Under the pieces are notes generated by a model that saw only the letters and a list, made by a program, of their open reading frames with translations, had not been told where the DNA came from and did not search any database. A stretch of DNA of 64,000 bases from Drosophila pseudoobscura. Taxonomy: Eukaryota; Arthropoda; Insecta; Diptera; Drosophilidae. The position numbers were made by a program, and so were the translations under genes. The stretch covers positions 21,409,501 through 21,473,500 of the forward strand of contig NC_046680.1 in assembly GCF_009870125.1 (NCBI RefSeq). The letters run 5' to 3'. Positions 30,801 to 44,672 of this stretch are shown here, one piece after another. How positions within the stretch are numbered: the stretch's first letter is position 1; each line of letters starts with the position of its first letter.

Positions 30801-33800
30801 AGAGCCAGATAGAGAGAGGGAGAGAGAGAGTGGGGATGGAATCGATGGACTGAACGATTTAGAGCAACAGGTGAAACCGAAGGTCTGATCAAATCTGTTA
30901 ATTACGTAATGAAATTAAGTATTGAGAAAATAAAGTTTCACGTTTACTGAAAACTATAAAAAGCTCCAGAAAAACCCCTTCTGCCAATACATTTCACAGC
31001 GGATAAGTCTTGCGGAACCCATTGAAGGTTGACCTCTGAAAGAACAAGCAGCAGCGGTAAGCGGTAAGCCTTCCTTGATTAATGGGATCTATTTGAATAG
31101 TGATGCCACTGGCAAGCAGCTCCACTTGAAATTGAAGCACACAGACAACTAATTGGCATATGAATCACAGGCCAGAACAATAATTTCAGGATGTTGCAAG
31201 TCTGCAGAAGCTCTGCGTATTTAATAACTTAGAGCAGGAAATGGGAACTGGTAAATGGGAAATAGGAAACGGGAAACGGGAAACACTCTTCCTTTGACCA
31301 AATCCAGCCAAAGCTATTCGATGCATTTAGAAGCATTTACGTGTCGTCCTGGGTACCCATCCTACATCGTACATCCTACATCCCACATCCCACAGTCTAC
31401 ACTCCACATGATATTCACTTTGAGATATTTTCGTTTCAATTTCAATTGCAAGTCACTTGGAGAGATTAAGTGGGGTAAGGTGACCTCCCGATGCTGCATC
31501 CTGGATCCTGATGGCCATAAATGCGTTGTGGTTGATAGGTTCTTGCCGCACGGGGGCCAGAACTGGAGCTGGGCCAGGCCGGGCCAGGCTGGGCTGGCTG
31601 TGAAGCATCAGCAGCCATGTCAGCTGTTGGCCAGCAGCTGGATTCGGTTCTCGAATGCATTTCGTACATGATAATGATGTTGGTTCTTGTTGGGCTTTGT
31701 TGCTGTTCTTGTTGCATGCGTTGCATTTGCAAGCGAGGGTGGGGGTGGGGGCCCGGATAGGCCGTGAGCCTGTCTCGATGCCTTCTGCTGTGGCTTGTCG
31801 TGGTGTGGTTTATGGCAACATCTTGTCCAATTTATTACCACTTTCATTTGGTAGCATAATAGGCCATGCACACACACACACACACAAAAGCACTTGCGGC
31901 TGGCAACTGCTGCACAAGCAAAGTCGTATGCATATATCTATAGCACGTAGCACTCAAAAATACTCAAACATTGAAAATTGGAGTTCTCGTTCTCGTTCTC
32001 GGTCTCTCTGTCTGTCGTCTCGTTTCTGCTTCATCAGTTACATGCTCTGAATAATTCAAGCGTTTTCGGATTCCCCCAAAGTAGGCCTGTGTCAAAAAAC
32101 GCAAATGTTTTTTTTTTCTAACCAGTCATCGCTTATAGTCCATCCTCGCTGGAATGGATAAAGGCGCTTATATGTACTCGAATTTGCCTCTCAAAAGTAA
32201 TTAAAGTATTTTTTGTAAATCATATTGGCTTCTCTTTATACATTTTTGTTTGCAATAAATGTGTTTTTAGGAGAGCAGCGATTGCAGGGTATGTTGGATC
32301 CACGGAATTAATTGTCTTCGGAAAGCAGAAGGAAGTGTTTCCAAATATACATCATATATACATTCCCGATGTACCCATTACTTTCTCTATGAACACTTGA
32401 AGCTGCTAAAGAGCTTCAGCTACCCCCCCAAATATGATTATTTTACAATCTAAAGAACACAGTGCTATTTTCTCCCGAAACCCTAAAAAATATATTACAC
32501 TAGAAGGGAATCGAAAAGTCGGGATATCCAGGCAAATTGTTTGTTTTTTAGAATGTTTTAAAGCGTTCCATTCGCAGCCTTCTTTCGCATCCCCCTCTGT
32601 GTCCAGTCCATTAACTCCTGATTGTTGCACAACTATCGCATAATTATTGCATATTATTACCAGGCCTATTAGCATATTTCACCAAGGATAGTGGCCCACG
32701 GGATGTCCCGTGCCACGCTCCACAGGCAGCTGTCCCATCATGTATTACGTATACGCAATGCTTGACGCGAGCCATTTCTGGTGCATATCCCCAGGCGCAG
32801 TTAGCGGAAGAAAAAAAGAGAGAGACAGAAAAGTTTACTGTCAGTTTGGCGGCTGTTAAAAAACAGAACTCAAGTGTTGAATGCACAGCCACACCATGCC
32901 ACTAGTTTTAGCTCCCCCTTGCATATCCTCGCCGTGTTTGTGTGGGTCTCTTTTGAGGCCTTTCAACAGCAGCGACAGCAACACTCGAGGGCGGATAGTG
33001 TGGCAGGGGCGTAGGCGCTTTTTAATTGCACTGGAAACAAAATGCTAAACACTTGTTGGCTGCCGCCTGGCTGCCTTCCAGCTAGTTGCTGCTGCTGTTG
33101 CTGCTGATGTGGCATGCCTCCTATGCCTCCTCCCGGTCGAGGTGTCGTCAAAGCTCTTTTAACATAGCCCAATCCGTGCAGTGTCGTGTCATGCCCGTCA
33201 GCAGCAGCTGCTGTGCCATTTGCTGTTGATGTTGCAACGGCAGTGCCAGCCCCAGTCGCCGATGCTGTTGCTGTTGCAGTGGCAACTGCTTTGATTGTGT
33301 GCCATAACTGAAGGCAGTTTCTATGTGGCGCTTCCTTTGGTTTTGTTTCTCCTATTCCCTTCGAGTGTCTGAAGTTCTGCTTTGATCGCATTGAAACATT
33401 CTGCGACAGTTTTAGGACTGTAATGGGATCCCAGGGAGGCATTGGCAGAAGAAGTGAATGGAATTATTCTTTGATCTTTTCACTTGACCACAATTTTCGA
33501 TTGATCTCTAAGTCAGGCATTCGATAATGATTAAGCCTTCCTTTGGATGATAAACGGCTCATTAAATTACCCCTTTCGATCAGATAGTGCTATTCAATTT
33601 CAATTGCACTTGCTTCCCCTCCAATATATTCGATTTATTGAGCGCTTCATTAGCCGCGAACCATGTTTAATTAACGAGCACAATGGAGGAGTGTGTCAGT
33701 GACGTTGGCGTTGACTGGGTCGGGTTGGAGGGTGAAATTTCCGACTCTCTGGTGACATTTGAAAAGTTTAAAATAATATAATTTTCAGCGCTATAGCTAT

Positions 33801-36219
33801 ATAGCTATGTATATATGGCAAACTAACAAGTTCGACTGTCGGGAAGCCCTGCCTGGGGATGGCTGGGGATGACTGTGGGGCAGCAGCTAGACGGGGTTTG
33901 TCTTAGCCAACTTTCCAACCCGAAAGAAGGAAAACTTTTGCGCTGCACTGTTGCAATGGACCTGGACACCCACACACACATACATCTCTATTGTAAGATG
34001 TGTGTATGTAGGTGGGTATGTGCGAGCATAGGAAAGTTTTCTTGGCGCTGGGCCGGGGGAAAACGCAGCGTTTTCCGGGGAAACCAAGCAGCATCGGCGT
34101 AGTCTTTGGGGAAATTAAACATTTTCTATTTGAAAACTTTGCTCGTGTGTCTTTTGCGAATTCTGGTGTTGCTGATGCTGCTAATGCTGCTGCTGCTGCT
34201 GCTGCTGGAGCAACAGTTGCCCCTCCTTTCGGGTCACACTTTCGCATTACATTAGATGCCTTTGTTCCTGCAACAATTGCGGAAGTCATAATTTTTCCTA
34301 ATTTTTTTCCTTGTGCCAACTTTTGGGTCGTCGGTTCCTGTGACAAATTCAGCAGCAAATTGCTGGCAGATTTCCGACACCAACCGAAAAACTTTACTGC
34401 GAAAGTTCACGTTCAGGCTCTGGCTACAGAAGGGGTGGCACGGAGGCAAGGCGGCACGTCGGCACGGTGGCACGGTGGCAGGGATCTAAATGTCAAGCGG
34501 GTTACTGTCATAGGTGTTGCATATTTAATGCGCCGCCCCCGGTGGCAACACCAGCAGTGCTGCAACAGCAACAGCAACAGCAGCAAAAACAACATCCATA
34601 GGAACAATTCAGCGATTGAGGCAAGTGCCCCCCAAACGCAAAGTGCATGCAAATATTTTTGTCAACGATTGTTTTGCTCCCGGAATGAGGAGCTCTGACT
34701 GCAGTTGAAAGTGCAGCAGAGAGAGAGAGGGAGGCTGCTGGGACCTGGGTCAGGGGTCAGGGACAGGCACAAGGACAGAGCCCAGTTGTTGTCAACTGTT
34801 TGAGTAATTGTCGTTGGTGTGAAATTTGGCAACGCAGACACAGAGCCGGAAAAGGATTTGCTGGGTTATGTATGGTCCAAACTCTGATTGAGATGAAGGA
34901 GCAGCTGGATCGAGCTCTGAATCTAAACGGCCATCGATGGATATATATGGCTATTTCCGCTATGACGCAGCCCCCAAACGTTGCCAAATTTCACTAATCA
35001 CTGTGGATGGGAAATTTAACATTACGCTCGACATTCACTTTCAAATGGGATTGAAACGTTGCCAAATTCCCATTAAATGAAAATTAATTAAACTACCATC
35101 TATCTTCATGTGCAGGAATATACAGTTTCCAGACTTCTCAAGCCGATAGCAGTATCGTTTTGTCTGACTTTCCACGAAAAAAATCCATTAAAACGTGTTA
35201 CCAAAAAAAAAGAAATTGGAGTGCTGGAAAACTACGAAAAAACCCCCATAGCTGATGGAAAAAATACGCATTTTCAGTGGGCAAACACGATTCAAAGCGT
35301 ATAAAAACCAAAACATAATAAAAAAACTTATTTAAACAAAGAAAAAAATTGATTAAAAAAAAGCCAAAAATAATTTGCACATTGCCGAAATTGAAATGCA
35401 GTGAGAGTGAATCCGAACCGAGGGCGGGAATGGGGCTTGCATCTGCTGGGGCATTATCAAATAATTCAGTTGTAATCTATTTTAATCTGGCAGGCATCCC
35501 TCAACAAAATGTTTGCTTGTTTGTTAACCCATTGGCAATCGCGGGATCCAATCTATTTATTTCGCCGTTTTGCTAAACATTTCCGAGATTTAAATGCGAT
35601 GCGTATTCAGGACAAATCAAATATTTACATACACCCAGGCCCTGTGACTATCTGATGGAATGATGGAAATGTCCAGCTATATTTATGTCACAGGATTTTT
35701 TCCACCAAACGAAACGAGAAATATACGAATGATTTAAGCGGCTTAGTGTAATGGCTGCCGACCATCGGGTCTTAGAGCAACGAATCTGTTGCGGTGGCAT
35801 AAATTATACAATTTAATTTGGCAATATACATAGATTAACAAGTTCATGAAACAGAATATGCACATATGTACTGTACTACAGAGCAAATGGAAATATACAA
35901 ACGTTATCTGATAGTTGTTTTTTCGGTCAGCTCAATTTCAGCTGGCATACACTCAATAATCGGCTTTTGAATATGTTTCAAGTAACAATATCTTCAAAGG
36001 CTTCGTGTTGGTACCAATCAAGAGTTTTGTGTACAAAGCATAAAACAAATGAAGACACTGACCCTGACATTCCCTGATATTAGTAGCTTTAACTTCCTTC
36101 CTACTATAACTCAATATGATGAATGACCCTAGAGATAAGGAAAGCAAATAAGTACGAAATTCTTCGAGCTTTGAGCTAATGAATTCCACAAAATTGCCAT
36201 AAAAGAAGGGCATTTTTTA
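26854..36219. other. 9.4 kb without a supported gene
   Basis: Begins with the 3' untranslated region of the cysteine-rich gene. After that it is AT-rich DNA with microsatellites: CA repeats at 27802-27829 and 31868-31884, CATCCTA/CATCCCA units about 31366-31394, CAG tracts about 30540-30620 and 33085-33110, and GCT about 34180-34207. Many open frames here are low-complexity translations of these repeats. I see no splice-consistent coding exon, RNA gene or recognisable transposon. Confidence 0.5.
27802..27829. repeat. CA dinucleotide repeat
   Basis: Fourteen perfect CA units. Confidence 0.9.
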
Positions 36220-37077
36220 ATGAAAATTCATTTGGTGAAAATGTGCCGTTTACTACTCCTTTTGGCAGCCCTGCCCGTGACGGTACTTAGTCGGCAGTAC
36301 GCTCCTCGCCTGATTGGTGGCACCACCGTGGAGATTAAGGATGCTCCTTGGCAAGCGTCGATCGTGATCAAAAATGAACCCCTATGCAGCGGAGCCATCA
36401 TCATGGAGAACCTCATTCTGACCAGCGGCTGGTGTGTCCACAGGGTGCCCACCTCCCAGCTGAAAGTGCGCGTAGGCACCAGCTCCCGGAGCACTGGAGG
36501 ATCCCTGATCGCCGTCTGTAAGGTCCACATCCACCCGCATTACGCCTTGGACCGCTACGACAACGACCTGGCTCTGCTGTACCTCTGTGAGAATGTGACC
36601 CTAACCGACAATAGGGTTCAGGTGGTACCACTGGCCTCGGAAACTCCCAATGAAAATGCGGAGGGCATCGTCTCCGGCTGGGGCCACACCTCGTCGAGCA
36701 GCTTGTGCCTCTTGTGGAGCAAAATGATCTCGATTCTTGCTCGGGTAAGATTGTTCTGGATAGATTGCCTTGCACCCAGATCGCAGCAGTTGCAGCAGGC
36801 CAACGTGAAAATCCTCAGCTGGCAGCAGTGTGCAGCGGATCGATCGATCTTTGGACAGTTCAACCCCATCCAAGGCCTCTCCGAGCGGACCCTCTGCACC
36901 ATTGGGGTTGGGGGCACTGGCAGAGGCACGGGCGCCTGCTACCTCGACGAGGGCGCTCCTCTGGTAGTAAATGGCTTCCTGGTCGGCATTCTGGGGACGG
37001 TAGGCTGTGCCGGGAAGCCCGATGTCTATGCTAATCTGGCGCAGCATAAGAGTTGGCTAAAGGAGAACACCAAATAG
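36220..37077 (+). CDS. trypsin-like serine protease homologue, catalytically dead
   Basis: 285 residues in one frame. The signal peptide (about 1-24, LLLLLAALPVTVLS) is followed by a short pro-segment. The activation site is R30 before LIGGTTVEIKDAPWQASIVI. The chymotrypsin fold is clear, but two of three catalytic residues are gone: the His motif reads LTSGWCVH (Trp71 where TAAHC has His), and the Ser motif reads CYLDEGAPLV (Glu244 in place of Ser in GDSGGP). Asp is kept (DNDLALL, D116). GWGHT and the C-terminal PDVYANLAQHKSWL helix are present. Such homologues act as cofactors or ligands in fly serpin/protease cascades or as seminal and gut proteins; the role here is unknown. Bases 36745-36786 look like a 42-base intron (GTAAGA to TCGCAG) whose removal would keep the frame and tighten the loop before QLQQANVKIL. 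Confidence 0.9.
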   Translation: MKIHLVKMCRLLLLLAALPVTVLSRQYAPRLIGGTTVEIKDAPWQASIVIKNEPLCSGAIIMENLILTSGWCVHRVPTSQLKVRVGTSSRSTGGSLIAVCKVHIHPHYALDRYDNDLALLYLCENVTLTDNRVQVVPLASETPNENAEGIVSGWGHTSSSSLCLLWSKMISILARVRLFWIDCLAPRSQQLQQANVKILSWQQCAADRSIFGQFNPIQGLSERTLCTIGVGGTGRGTGACYLDEGAPLVVNGFLVGILGTVGCAGKPDVYANLAQHKSWLKENTK

Positions 37078-37784
37078 CGGGTGGAGAAGTAGCTGCCCGT
37101 GGCTGCTCTTGCCAAATGTGTTTCCTATGTGTTTCTTTTTGTGAGTGCAACCACAGTCCTGGGGCGGCACTCAGCCCAGGACTACGGCCGAGTCCATGCA
37201 AATGTGTCTCCGCAATGACCGCTGGACAGTTGCATTATTCATTGTGGTTTCAACAAAGGGAAAAAAGTTCTAAAGGGAATGTTAATGGATGCATTCGAAG
37301 CCTAAAGTACCCCTGTTTTAGTCACTCAAACATACCACATTACATACCTGTAAAGTTTAGAAACACTATCTATAAATCTTTGCATCTATATCTCATAAAC
37401 TAAAACTAAAACTTCATATAGCACTTTAGCCAGAGATCGTAGGACACACGGACAAGGTTCTAGAGCGACTTATCTAGTGCATACCCACTACTCCGGACGA
37501 TACCCTCCACAAAAACCCGATCAAATTGCCTGTAGCCATGTACTTAACTTAATTAAAGTTTATTTTTTGTGCTCTGCCCCAAAAAAAGCAAAAGGGCCAA
37601 AGACAAATGGGAGGAGGTGGCGGCAAGGCCATGATGAAGAGACTCGTAAGGTTGACACCATTTATAAGCTGCAGAAGCTGTGGCAAGTGCAACCGCGACA
37701 GGTAGAAAGGTAGAAGGCTTCACTCCTGCCACAAAATCAAGATCTGGGGACACGGGATTTGCTTGGGATGCAGGCAGCCAGCAG

Positions 37785-37822
37785 CCAGCAGCAGGCAGCC
37801 GGCAGCCGGCAGGAAAGGAAAA
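37785..37822. repeat. GCAGCC-type minisatellite
   Basis: Imperfect tandem units of GGCAGCC and CAGCCAG over about 40 bases. Confidence 0.6.
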
Positions 37823-40800
37823 CACTTTTAGTGGAAATTGAAAAGTTCTCTCCTTCTCCCTGTTTAGACAAATATCTCCGAGTGCTGGGCAGCTGGTCCT
37901 CCTTTTGGTGCTGTTGCTGCTGCCTCAAGGACATCGACACGAAAGCCGTTTTGACCATTTATCAGAATGTTATTGGCCAAAAACAAAAAAGGGGAAAGAG
38001 GGGAACAGAGGGGAACAGAGAACAGAGGAAAAGCCAAGGAAAGCACAGCCAGCAGAACGAAGACAACTGCAATAAAATGCAATGTTTCTATTACAGCGAT
38101 TTACGTGCCACAGAGAGACACACAGAGGCACAGTGATGACATGGCCATCAACGAACAGGGCTATTCCTGAATGCCAGACATTCCCATAGGGAATGAAAAT
38201 AGGTCCCGATTGGAGTACTGTATCATAGGGGATTTCCAATGAACCATACGACTTTCGGCCTTTTCTCGATTCAGATTGGGTTCGCCACGCAGTTACTGGC
38301 CGTCCATCTTTTTGATCCTTCACTGTACTTCAGATCCTGCTGTCCGTTTTCTCAACTCTACCCAATGTAGGGGTAGCATTTCTCCGCCTCATGAGCAACA
38401 TTTTTATGGCTTCTTCGGAAAGGCGAGTTCTGTGCAAAGTTTCCCTGGAATGATGTCCCTTTCCCAATGACTGTCCGTAGTACGTATGTTCGCTGGTGTG
38501 GTGTTGTTTGGGTTGTTTGTTAACTAGCGGCAACTAGAAGATAAGCAGCCCCCAAATGTTTCTCTTGTCGTTGGTCAAAAGCATTTCCACTCCTGCTCCT
38601 CTGCTCCTCTACTCCTCTGCCTTTCTGGCCATTTTAATTGCTGTTGAACTTTGTGTTTGGCAATTTCCACGACAACAAAAACAGAAATAAAACAGAAGCG
38701 AACCCATTTCAGCAATTGCAGCAACAACAGGAGCTTTCAACAAATCGAAGCAATATATTTGATTTAACTTGTTTGAACAGAACATATTGTAGTTCTGTTG
38801 CCTTTTGTTTGTTCGGTTTTCTTTTTGTTGACGCGCTTTTAAAACTATTTGGGGAATTGCGGAGATTTGTGGCAGCATGCGGAATTATTATGGCAGTCAT
38901 GCCACAATTCATGGCAAGTCAAGTGGGGACTTCCATCCATTGTTGGGTATTGATTTGATTTTTTCCTCAAAATTTATTCTAACGAAAGTCCAAATTAGTT
39001 GACATAATAGCAGTAATTTAATTTTTTTTTTTAAATATCCTTTGTGCTCATTGTCCGGTGGCAATTAATTATTTAACATTTTTTTTATAGCTGGCTTTTT
39101 TTGTATTTTTGTATTCTCTTAATACATCGTATTATTCGTATGTTAACCAAATTTTCATTTTCCAATTAAGCTTAATATGTTTTTAATTCATGCACTAGCT
39201 TATTTAATTGAATTTGTTATGCAAAGCGATTCGCTTTTTTTTTAGCATTTTTTGTACATTTTTGTAGCATTTTTACCATTTCAGAGGATTTGATGATTTC
39301 GCCCAGAGGTTTGCAACAGACAGAAGGAGGAATATACTGTGTAGAGTATTCCTGTTTAGCATCCATCTGTTTGCGTGATTCGACCCGCCTGCCCTTGAAT
39401 TTTTTTTGGACTCCATTCACGGACATCGCACAGTTGATCTTCACTCCGACCCCGTCTTGCATTGATCAACTGACTCTTTATCGCATTTAAAGGTGTGTTC
39501 TGCCCCACAATAAACTAAACAATCATCGAATTGTCATTAAATAGATCGCAGACTACGCTGCTGAAAAAGCTCAGCAGCTGAGCAATCAGTTTTTATAAGC
39601 CGTTTTCAAGGGTATCTCGTATGCCGCCATCCCCATTATTTCCTGTTCTGTTTTTCCGACAATTAAATGTTGCGCTTCAATCGACAGGACAGCGAAAGAG
39701 AGTGTGAGAAATGGGGGATGGGAGGGGGAAGAGCAGCAAAAACATTTAAATTAGGATTAGTTCCATATGTGCGAGAGCTTTTAAATCAAAACGGGCCCAA
39801 ATAGAGAATGAGCGAGCGGGCGGGCGCCCCGGGTGGGGGACCGTTTTGGCCATTTGGCATATTTTTCTTTACGCCGCGGGAATATTGATTCGGTTCTGGA
39901 GCCACACACACACACACACGTACACGCACACTCACATGAATTAATGTCCTAACAACATTTGTAACTGAGCATTTGTCCGTTGGTCATGGGCCTGCACACT
40001 CCCCTGGACGGACATTAGGAGACATTCAAACAGAGAGCACGGACACGTCGACATCGGCGCCGGCGAGCGCATTTTCAAATTATATTATTTTTGAATGGCT
40101 TTTTAGAAATTAATAATTACACATGACAGCTATGTGTGTGTGTGAGGGGGGTGGTGGGGACGTGTACGTGGCATTTAATTTTTATTTTATGCAACTGTCA
40201 GCGAGTGGCGGGGTTAACGGCTTTAATAGCTGCACAAATGAAAATGCATACTGCCAATGGAGGAGTAAAACAGAAACGCTAGAGTAGAAGGCATTGCAGG
40301 GCAAGCCAGGGAAAATGTAAGGAAAAACTTTGCCTAATCTGGATATCTACGATTTCCGCTTAAATTCGAACGATCTTCGGCCCAAAAGTGAAAGAAACTG
40401 CAGAATAAACTATCCTTCATTATCGAAAAGAAGAATATCAATCGCTGGTTGGATCCATGGTTAAACTATCTGGAGTACAGGGACACTTGTAGAGCGAATG
40501 AAGATTATCTTCCTATAGATTTTGCTATGGATACAGAGGAATAGCAATCAGTCGTTCGCAAAGACTGCCGTACTGCTTGCACCTTGCTTTTGTGTTACCT
40601 GTTTCTAGTCTTCTTCCTCTCTCAGCCACATTTTCTATTGCTTTTTTCCCCAGGATAATTTATGAACCGAAATTGCGACCATTGAGCAGCATTTGCCATA
40701 CATTTTCCAGCGTTTTCCACCATTGTTGTATCGCATGTGGTGCGGCGACAACTCTTTCGGACAGGCTACATCTGTGGGCTCTATTTTTTTGGGGGCTCTC

Positions 40801-40981
40801 TGCTCTGCTTCGGGCATCCCACATCACATTTGTATCTTCCAATCCTTTATTTTCCGCCTTTCTTTATTGGGGATTTTCTTTTGGCGCTTGGGTCCCCATA
40901 CGCAGGCCTTCCGCCAAAATATTTGGCCCGTTTTCTCTCCGGAGTTCCTCGGAGTTCTCCGGAGGCGACACCAACACCGAC

Positions 40982-41016
40982 TCTGACTGGGACTGGGACT
41001 GAAACTGGGACTGGAG
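40982..41016. repeat. CTGGGA hexanucleotide tract
   Basis: Four to five imperfect CTGGGA units, with one changed to CTGAAA. Confidence 0.65.
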
Positions 41017-42450
41017 CTGCGACTCTGAATACTTGGACTCCCATTATTAATTGCTAACGTGCGCTGATTTCTGTGCTACACTTTTTTCCTGCTCTCTTTG
41101 TGGCATTCATTGTTGCTTTTGTTTGTGTCTCTCTGTTATTTGTTGCCGGTCTGCCTTTCTGCCACTGTTCAATGCCATTTAACCCTTTCGCTGCTCCCTG
41201 CTCCATGCTCCATGCTCCATGCTCCCCGTTTGGTGTTTTCGTTTTCCCTGCTCACTGTTTTTCTTTTCCCTGTGCCCTCATCCGAGATTCCCTGTTTGCT
41301 GTCCAATGGGCTCAGCAGTGACATTCATGCACCGGCGAGCAGAGCGTCACAGGGGATCGGGATCGGGATCCCCCGAAAGGCAATAAATCAATGCATGCTC
41401 TCTTTGTGTGAGTCCTATCCTATTAAAGACTATCTGTCTAGCTGCCGCTCCATTTCCCCATCTCCAATGGTGCTCACTGTTAAATTTAATGCATTACATA
41501 TTCCTTTCACCAGGTATATTTGTAACGAGAGATAGGGCGAATGCCTTACCTTGGCACTTGTCTGCCCTTGTTCATAGTTGCCTAATGAGGAAACCATATC
41601 CAGAAACCAGACGGTGTCGCGGTCGTGCTTCTAGTTGCTTAATTACTTGTCAATTTTGCGCTGCATTTAGCAATTATATGGTCCATACGTCGATTCGCTT
41701 TGACGTTGATTAGCTTTTGCACAATCGATGGTATGTCTATGACTATTTCAAGACAAATGCACTTCAATTTAACACTTTTCCACAGCCAAAGAGTGCGACT
41801 GCAACGAAAAAGTAGGCAACTGCAACTTGGTTATTTACAGCGGTTTTAACATCCTCCAAGGAGAGAGTGAAGGCTCCTGCCTTCCCCAGAGAACTGGGAA
41901 ACCAAGAATGGAACATCTCCAAAATGTGTATATTGAAAAAAACTGAAAGCAAATACATGGAAAACACACACACAAATTATGTTACACGATAGGTTTTTGA
42001 CGGCCCTACTTTAGACTGTCGGTATCGGTACTTTTGAACCTTCAAATGCACAGAAAATCATGTCAAAATCGACGGTTACATGGTTACATGGATTACGGTG
42101 GAAAACGTATCGTATAACATCAGCTGATGAGAGGCAGAGGGACCAACAGGCAGAGGGGAGGGTCAAACAGTAAGAGAAGGTCTTTTCCTGCTGCCATAAA
42201 TCTGCACTGGAAGGCAGGGACGGGGAAGGGGAACGGCGGCAGAGGGAGAGAGAGGGAAAAGAGAAGGGTTGTAGGGCCGTTGGGCTGTTGGGCCGTAGGG
42301 TAAGTGGTGTAGGGTTGCCTTACAAGTTTCCATGACATTCGAATGCATGTATGAAGTGGCAGCAAGTGTGTATCGTGCATGAATGTGCATGCATTACATT
42401 GTCTGGCGGCCTTTTAATTGCTGTTGCCGTTGCAGTGGCACATTCTCTCG

Positions 42451-42476
42451 GCTCTGCTCTGCTCTGCTCTGCTCTG
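42451..42476. repeat. GCTCT pentanucleotide repeat
   Basis: Five tandem GCTCT units, perfect. Confidence 0.85.
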
Positions 42477-44135
42477 GTCCACTCTCCCCTCTCTCTTGAT
42501 GGGTTTCTGTGTGTGTTTACAAGCTGTGCCAATTTCGCGCGGCTATTAAATAAATCCCTCCCTCAATCCCCTCCCCAACACCGCTCTTAAAACCAAAATT
42601 TGTTGCACAATTTAAGCGCTGATTGCCTCGGCCGCACTCTTTGCGACTCATTTTAATTTAATTTCTATTTAAATTCATGTCATCTATGCGCGCGAAAACT
42701 TTCGTGCAACAAATTTTACGGCCAACACTCAGGGCGCTCACGCCCCTCATGCCTCTCACGGCTCTCGGCCCTTCGGCTGGGCGCTTAATTACCCCTGGCT
42801 TATCACAACATCTCGAAGAGCGAAGAAGATGTGGCCGCAGTCGACGACAGTTGAGTTTCCTTAATGAATTATTTAATCTACGCCCCGGGATCTATCCCCC
42901 ACCCCCCACCCCTCAGCCCCATCCACATCGTCTCGCCTGGCACTTGGCGCGGGGAGAGGGGAGAGGCGAGTGGCAAGGCGAGCCAACATTTACTCGGTTC
43001 GGCTAACCGACATTTTTTGCGCTCGACTTGTCAACCCCATCATGGAGGGCGGAAAAAGTGCCTGGCGAAAGTTTCTTTGCAGCTAATTGAGCGAGCGACG
43101 AATGGCAAGATACACTATGGAAGTAGAAGTAGTAGTAGAAGGGATATCAGGGGAACTGATTTTCAGCTCCTATCAGCTTTTCCACGCCTTAAATGTGTGG
43201 AATCAACAGATAGGAGGCTATAAGAAGGATGCCCATGCTGATCCTCTACTTCGTTGATTGTTCCTAGTGCCACTAAGCGTTACCTCATAACTCATATACC
43301 CTGCCATCAGTTTAATCGCATGAACTGCTGCGGCTAATGCAAATAGGCCACAGAGCCGGGCCTGGGCTGGCCTTCCCCTGAGTGAGGCTGAGACTTCGAC
43401 TTCGGTTTCGTCTGAGACCCACACTGAGGCTAATAAGTTAAACGACACCGTGACACAGTTGCGGGGGCACATATTAATGCCAAGGCGGCGTGCTGCCCGC
43501 CAAACCAGGTTCTCTGGACGGGGTATGATGGGCAGACAGGAGAGGGCACGCGGTTGAGTGAGCGTATTTGTTCACCTATTTACCACGCAAATGAAGTTGA
43601 AAATAGCTGTGAAATGAAGATGGAGTGCCAGCAGAGCAGAGAGAACTGCAGTGACAGAGGAGAGAAGCGAAGCTGAGGGCAGCCCCAGACAGGCCGGCGC
43701 CTAAATGGAATGTAAATATTTGAGCAGCGACACAGCAGAGTAGAGCAGAGCGCGTTACGGTAACTTTAACGCTTCTGTGGCCACCAGGAGAACGCAAAGG
43801 AGGGCGGACCGCCAGGGGAGCGAAGAGGCCAAGGACGAGAAGGTAGTGACTACCAGTAGGAGCTCTACAGATGAGCAAAGGAGCAGCAGGAGCAGACGGA
43901 GTCGCTCCGGCGCCGACTTGTTGGCAACTTAAGTGTCCGTGTGTGTGTGAGTGTTACGCCATGTTACGTCTCACGGCGAGTGTGTGTGAGTCCATGTTTA
44001 ACTTGGCAGCCGTATGTTTATTTTAGCCCATTCTCTACCGCCTGACAGCTCTCGTTTCACGCTCCCCAAAAAGGCCTTAAGCGGCAAAACAATGGCCAAG
44101 TGAAGCCAACGACAACGTGCCTCGGCTCTGGATAT

Positions 44136-44185
44136 GGCTCTGACTCTGACTCTAACTATGACTTTGACTATGACTATGACTTTGT
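44136..44185. repeat. GACTCT/GACTAT hexanucleotide tract
   Basis: About eight tandem hexamers that grade from TGACTC to TGACTA and TGACTT. Confidence 0.75.
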
Positions 44186-44640
44186 TTTTGGCTCAGCAGG
44201 GGAGGAGCCAGTGCTCTGGGCCTTTCGGGTGTTGGAAATTAAAGTCAATTAAAAGACCAGAGAAGATTTCCTTGTCTATCTGTGAATTATGCTTTGGGCA
44301 GAGGGTATGATGGTTTCGTGCAGGCATTTGCTACAAAGAGAAGGAAGCTCTTTGTGGCCTACAGAATATACAGAGTATATCTGCTTGAATAGTCTTGGGG
44401 GATTTTTTTGCCTCATTTTGAAAGGATTCAGCCTTCTATTTGCCGATGGCTCTGATCATTTTCTAGTATATACTATAGCTTTTATACATACATTCCAGGG
44501 TATTTACAGCTTCGATATATCGTAATTCATTAGTTAATAAGAGAGTACTCCTAACCCATTTTTTAGGCATAAATCAAAACGAGCATCTTCTTGAAGTGTC
44601 TCCATCTCATGTGGGCGAGTATGGGTGCTTTGTGGCTCCA

Positions 44641-44672
44641 TACATACATACATACATACATACATACATACA
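44641..44672. repeat. TACA tetranucleotide repeat
   Basis: Eight perfect TACA units. Confidence 0.9.

Noticed and set aside
34012-34698. 228-codon plus-strand frame
   Set aside because: Contains poly-Ala and Asn/Ser tracts from GCT and AGC repeats; no start context, splice sites or family match.
35735-35805. tRNA-like stretch around GGCTTAGTGTAATGGC
   Set aside because: It does not fold into a cloverleaf and lacks a proper T-loop box.
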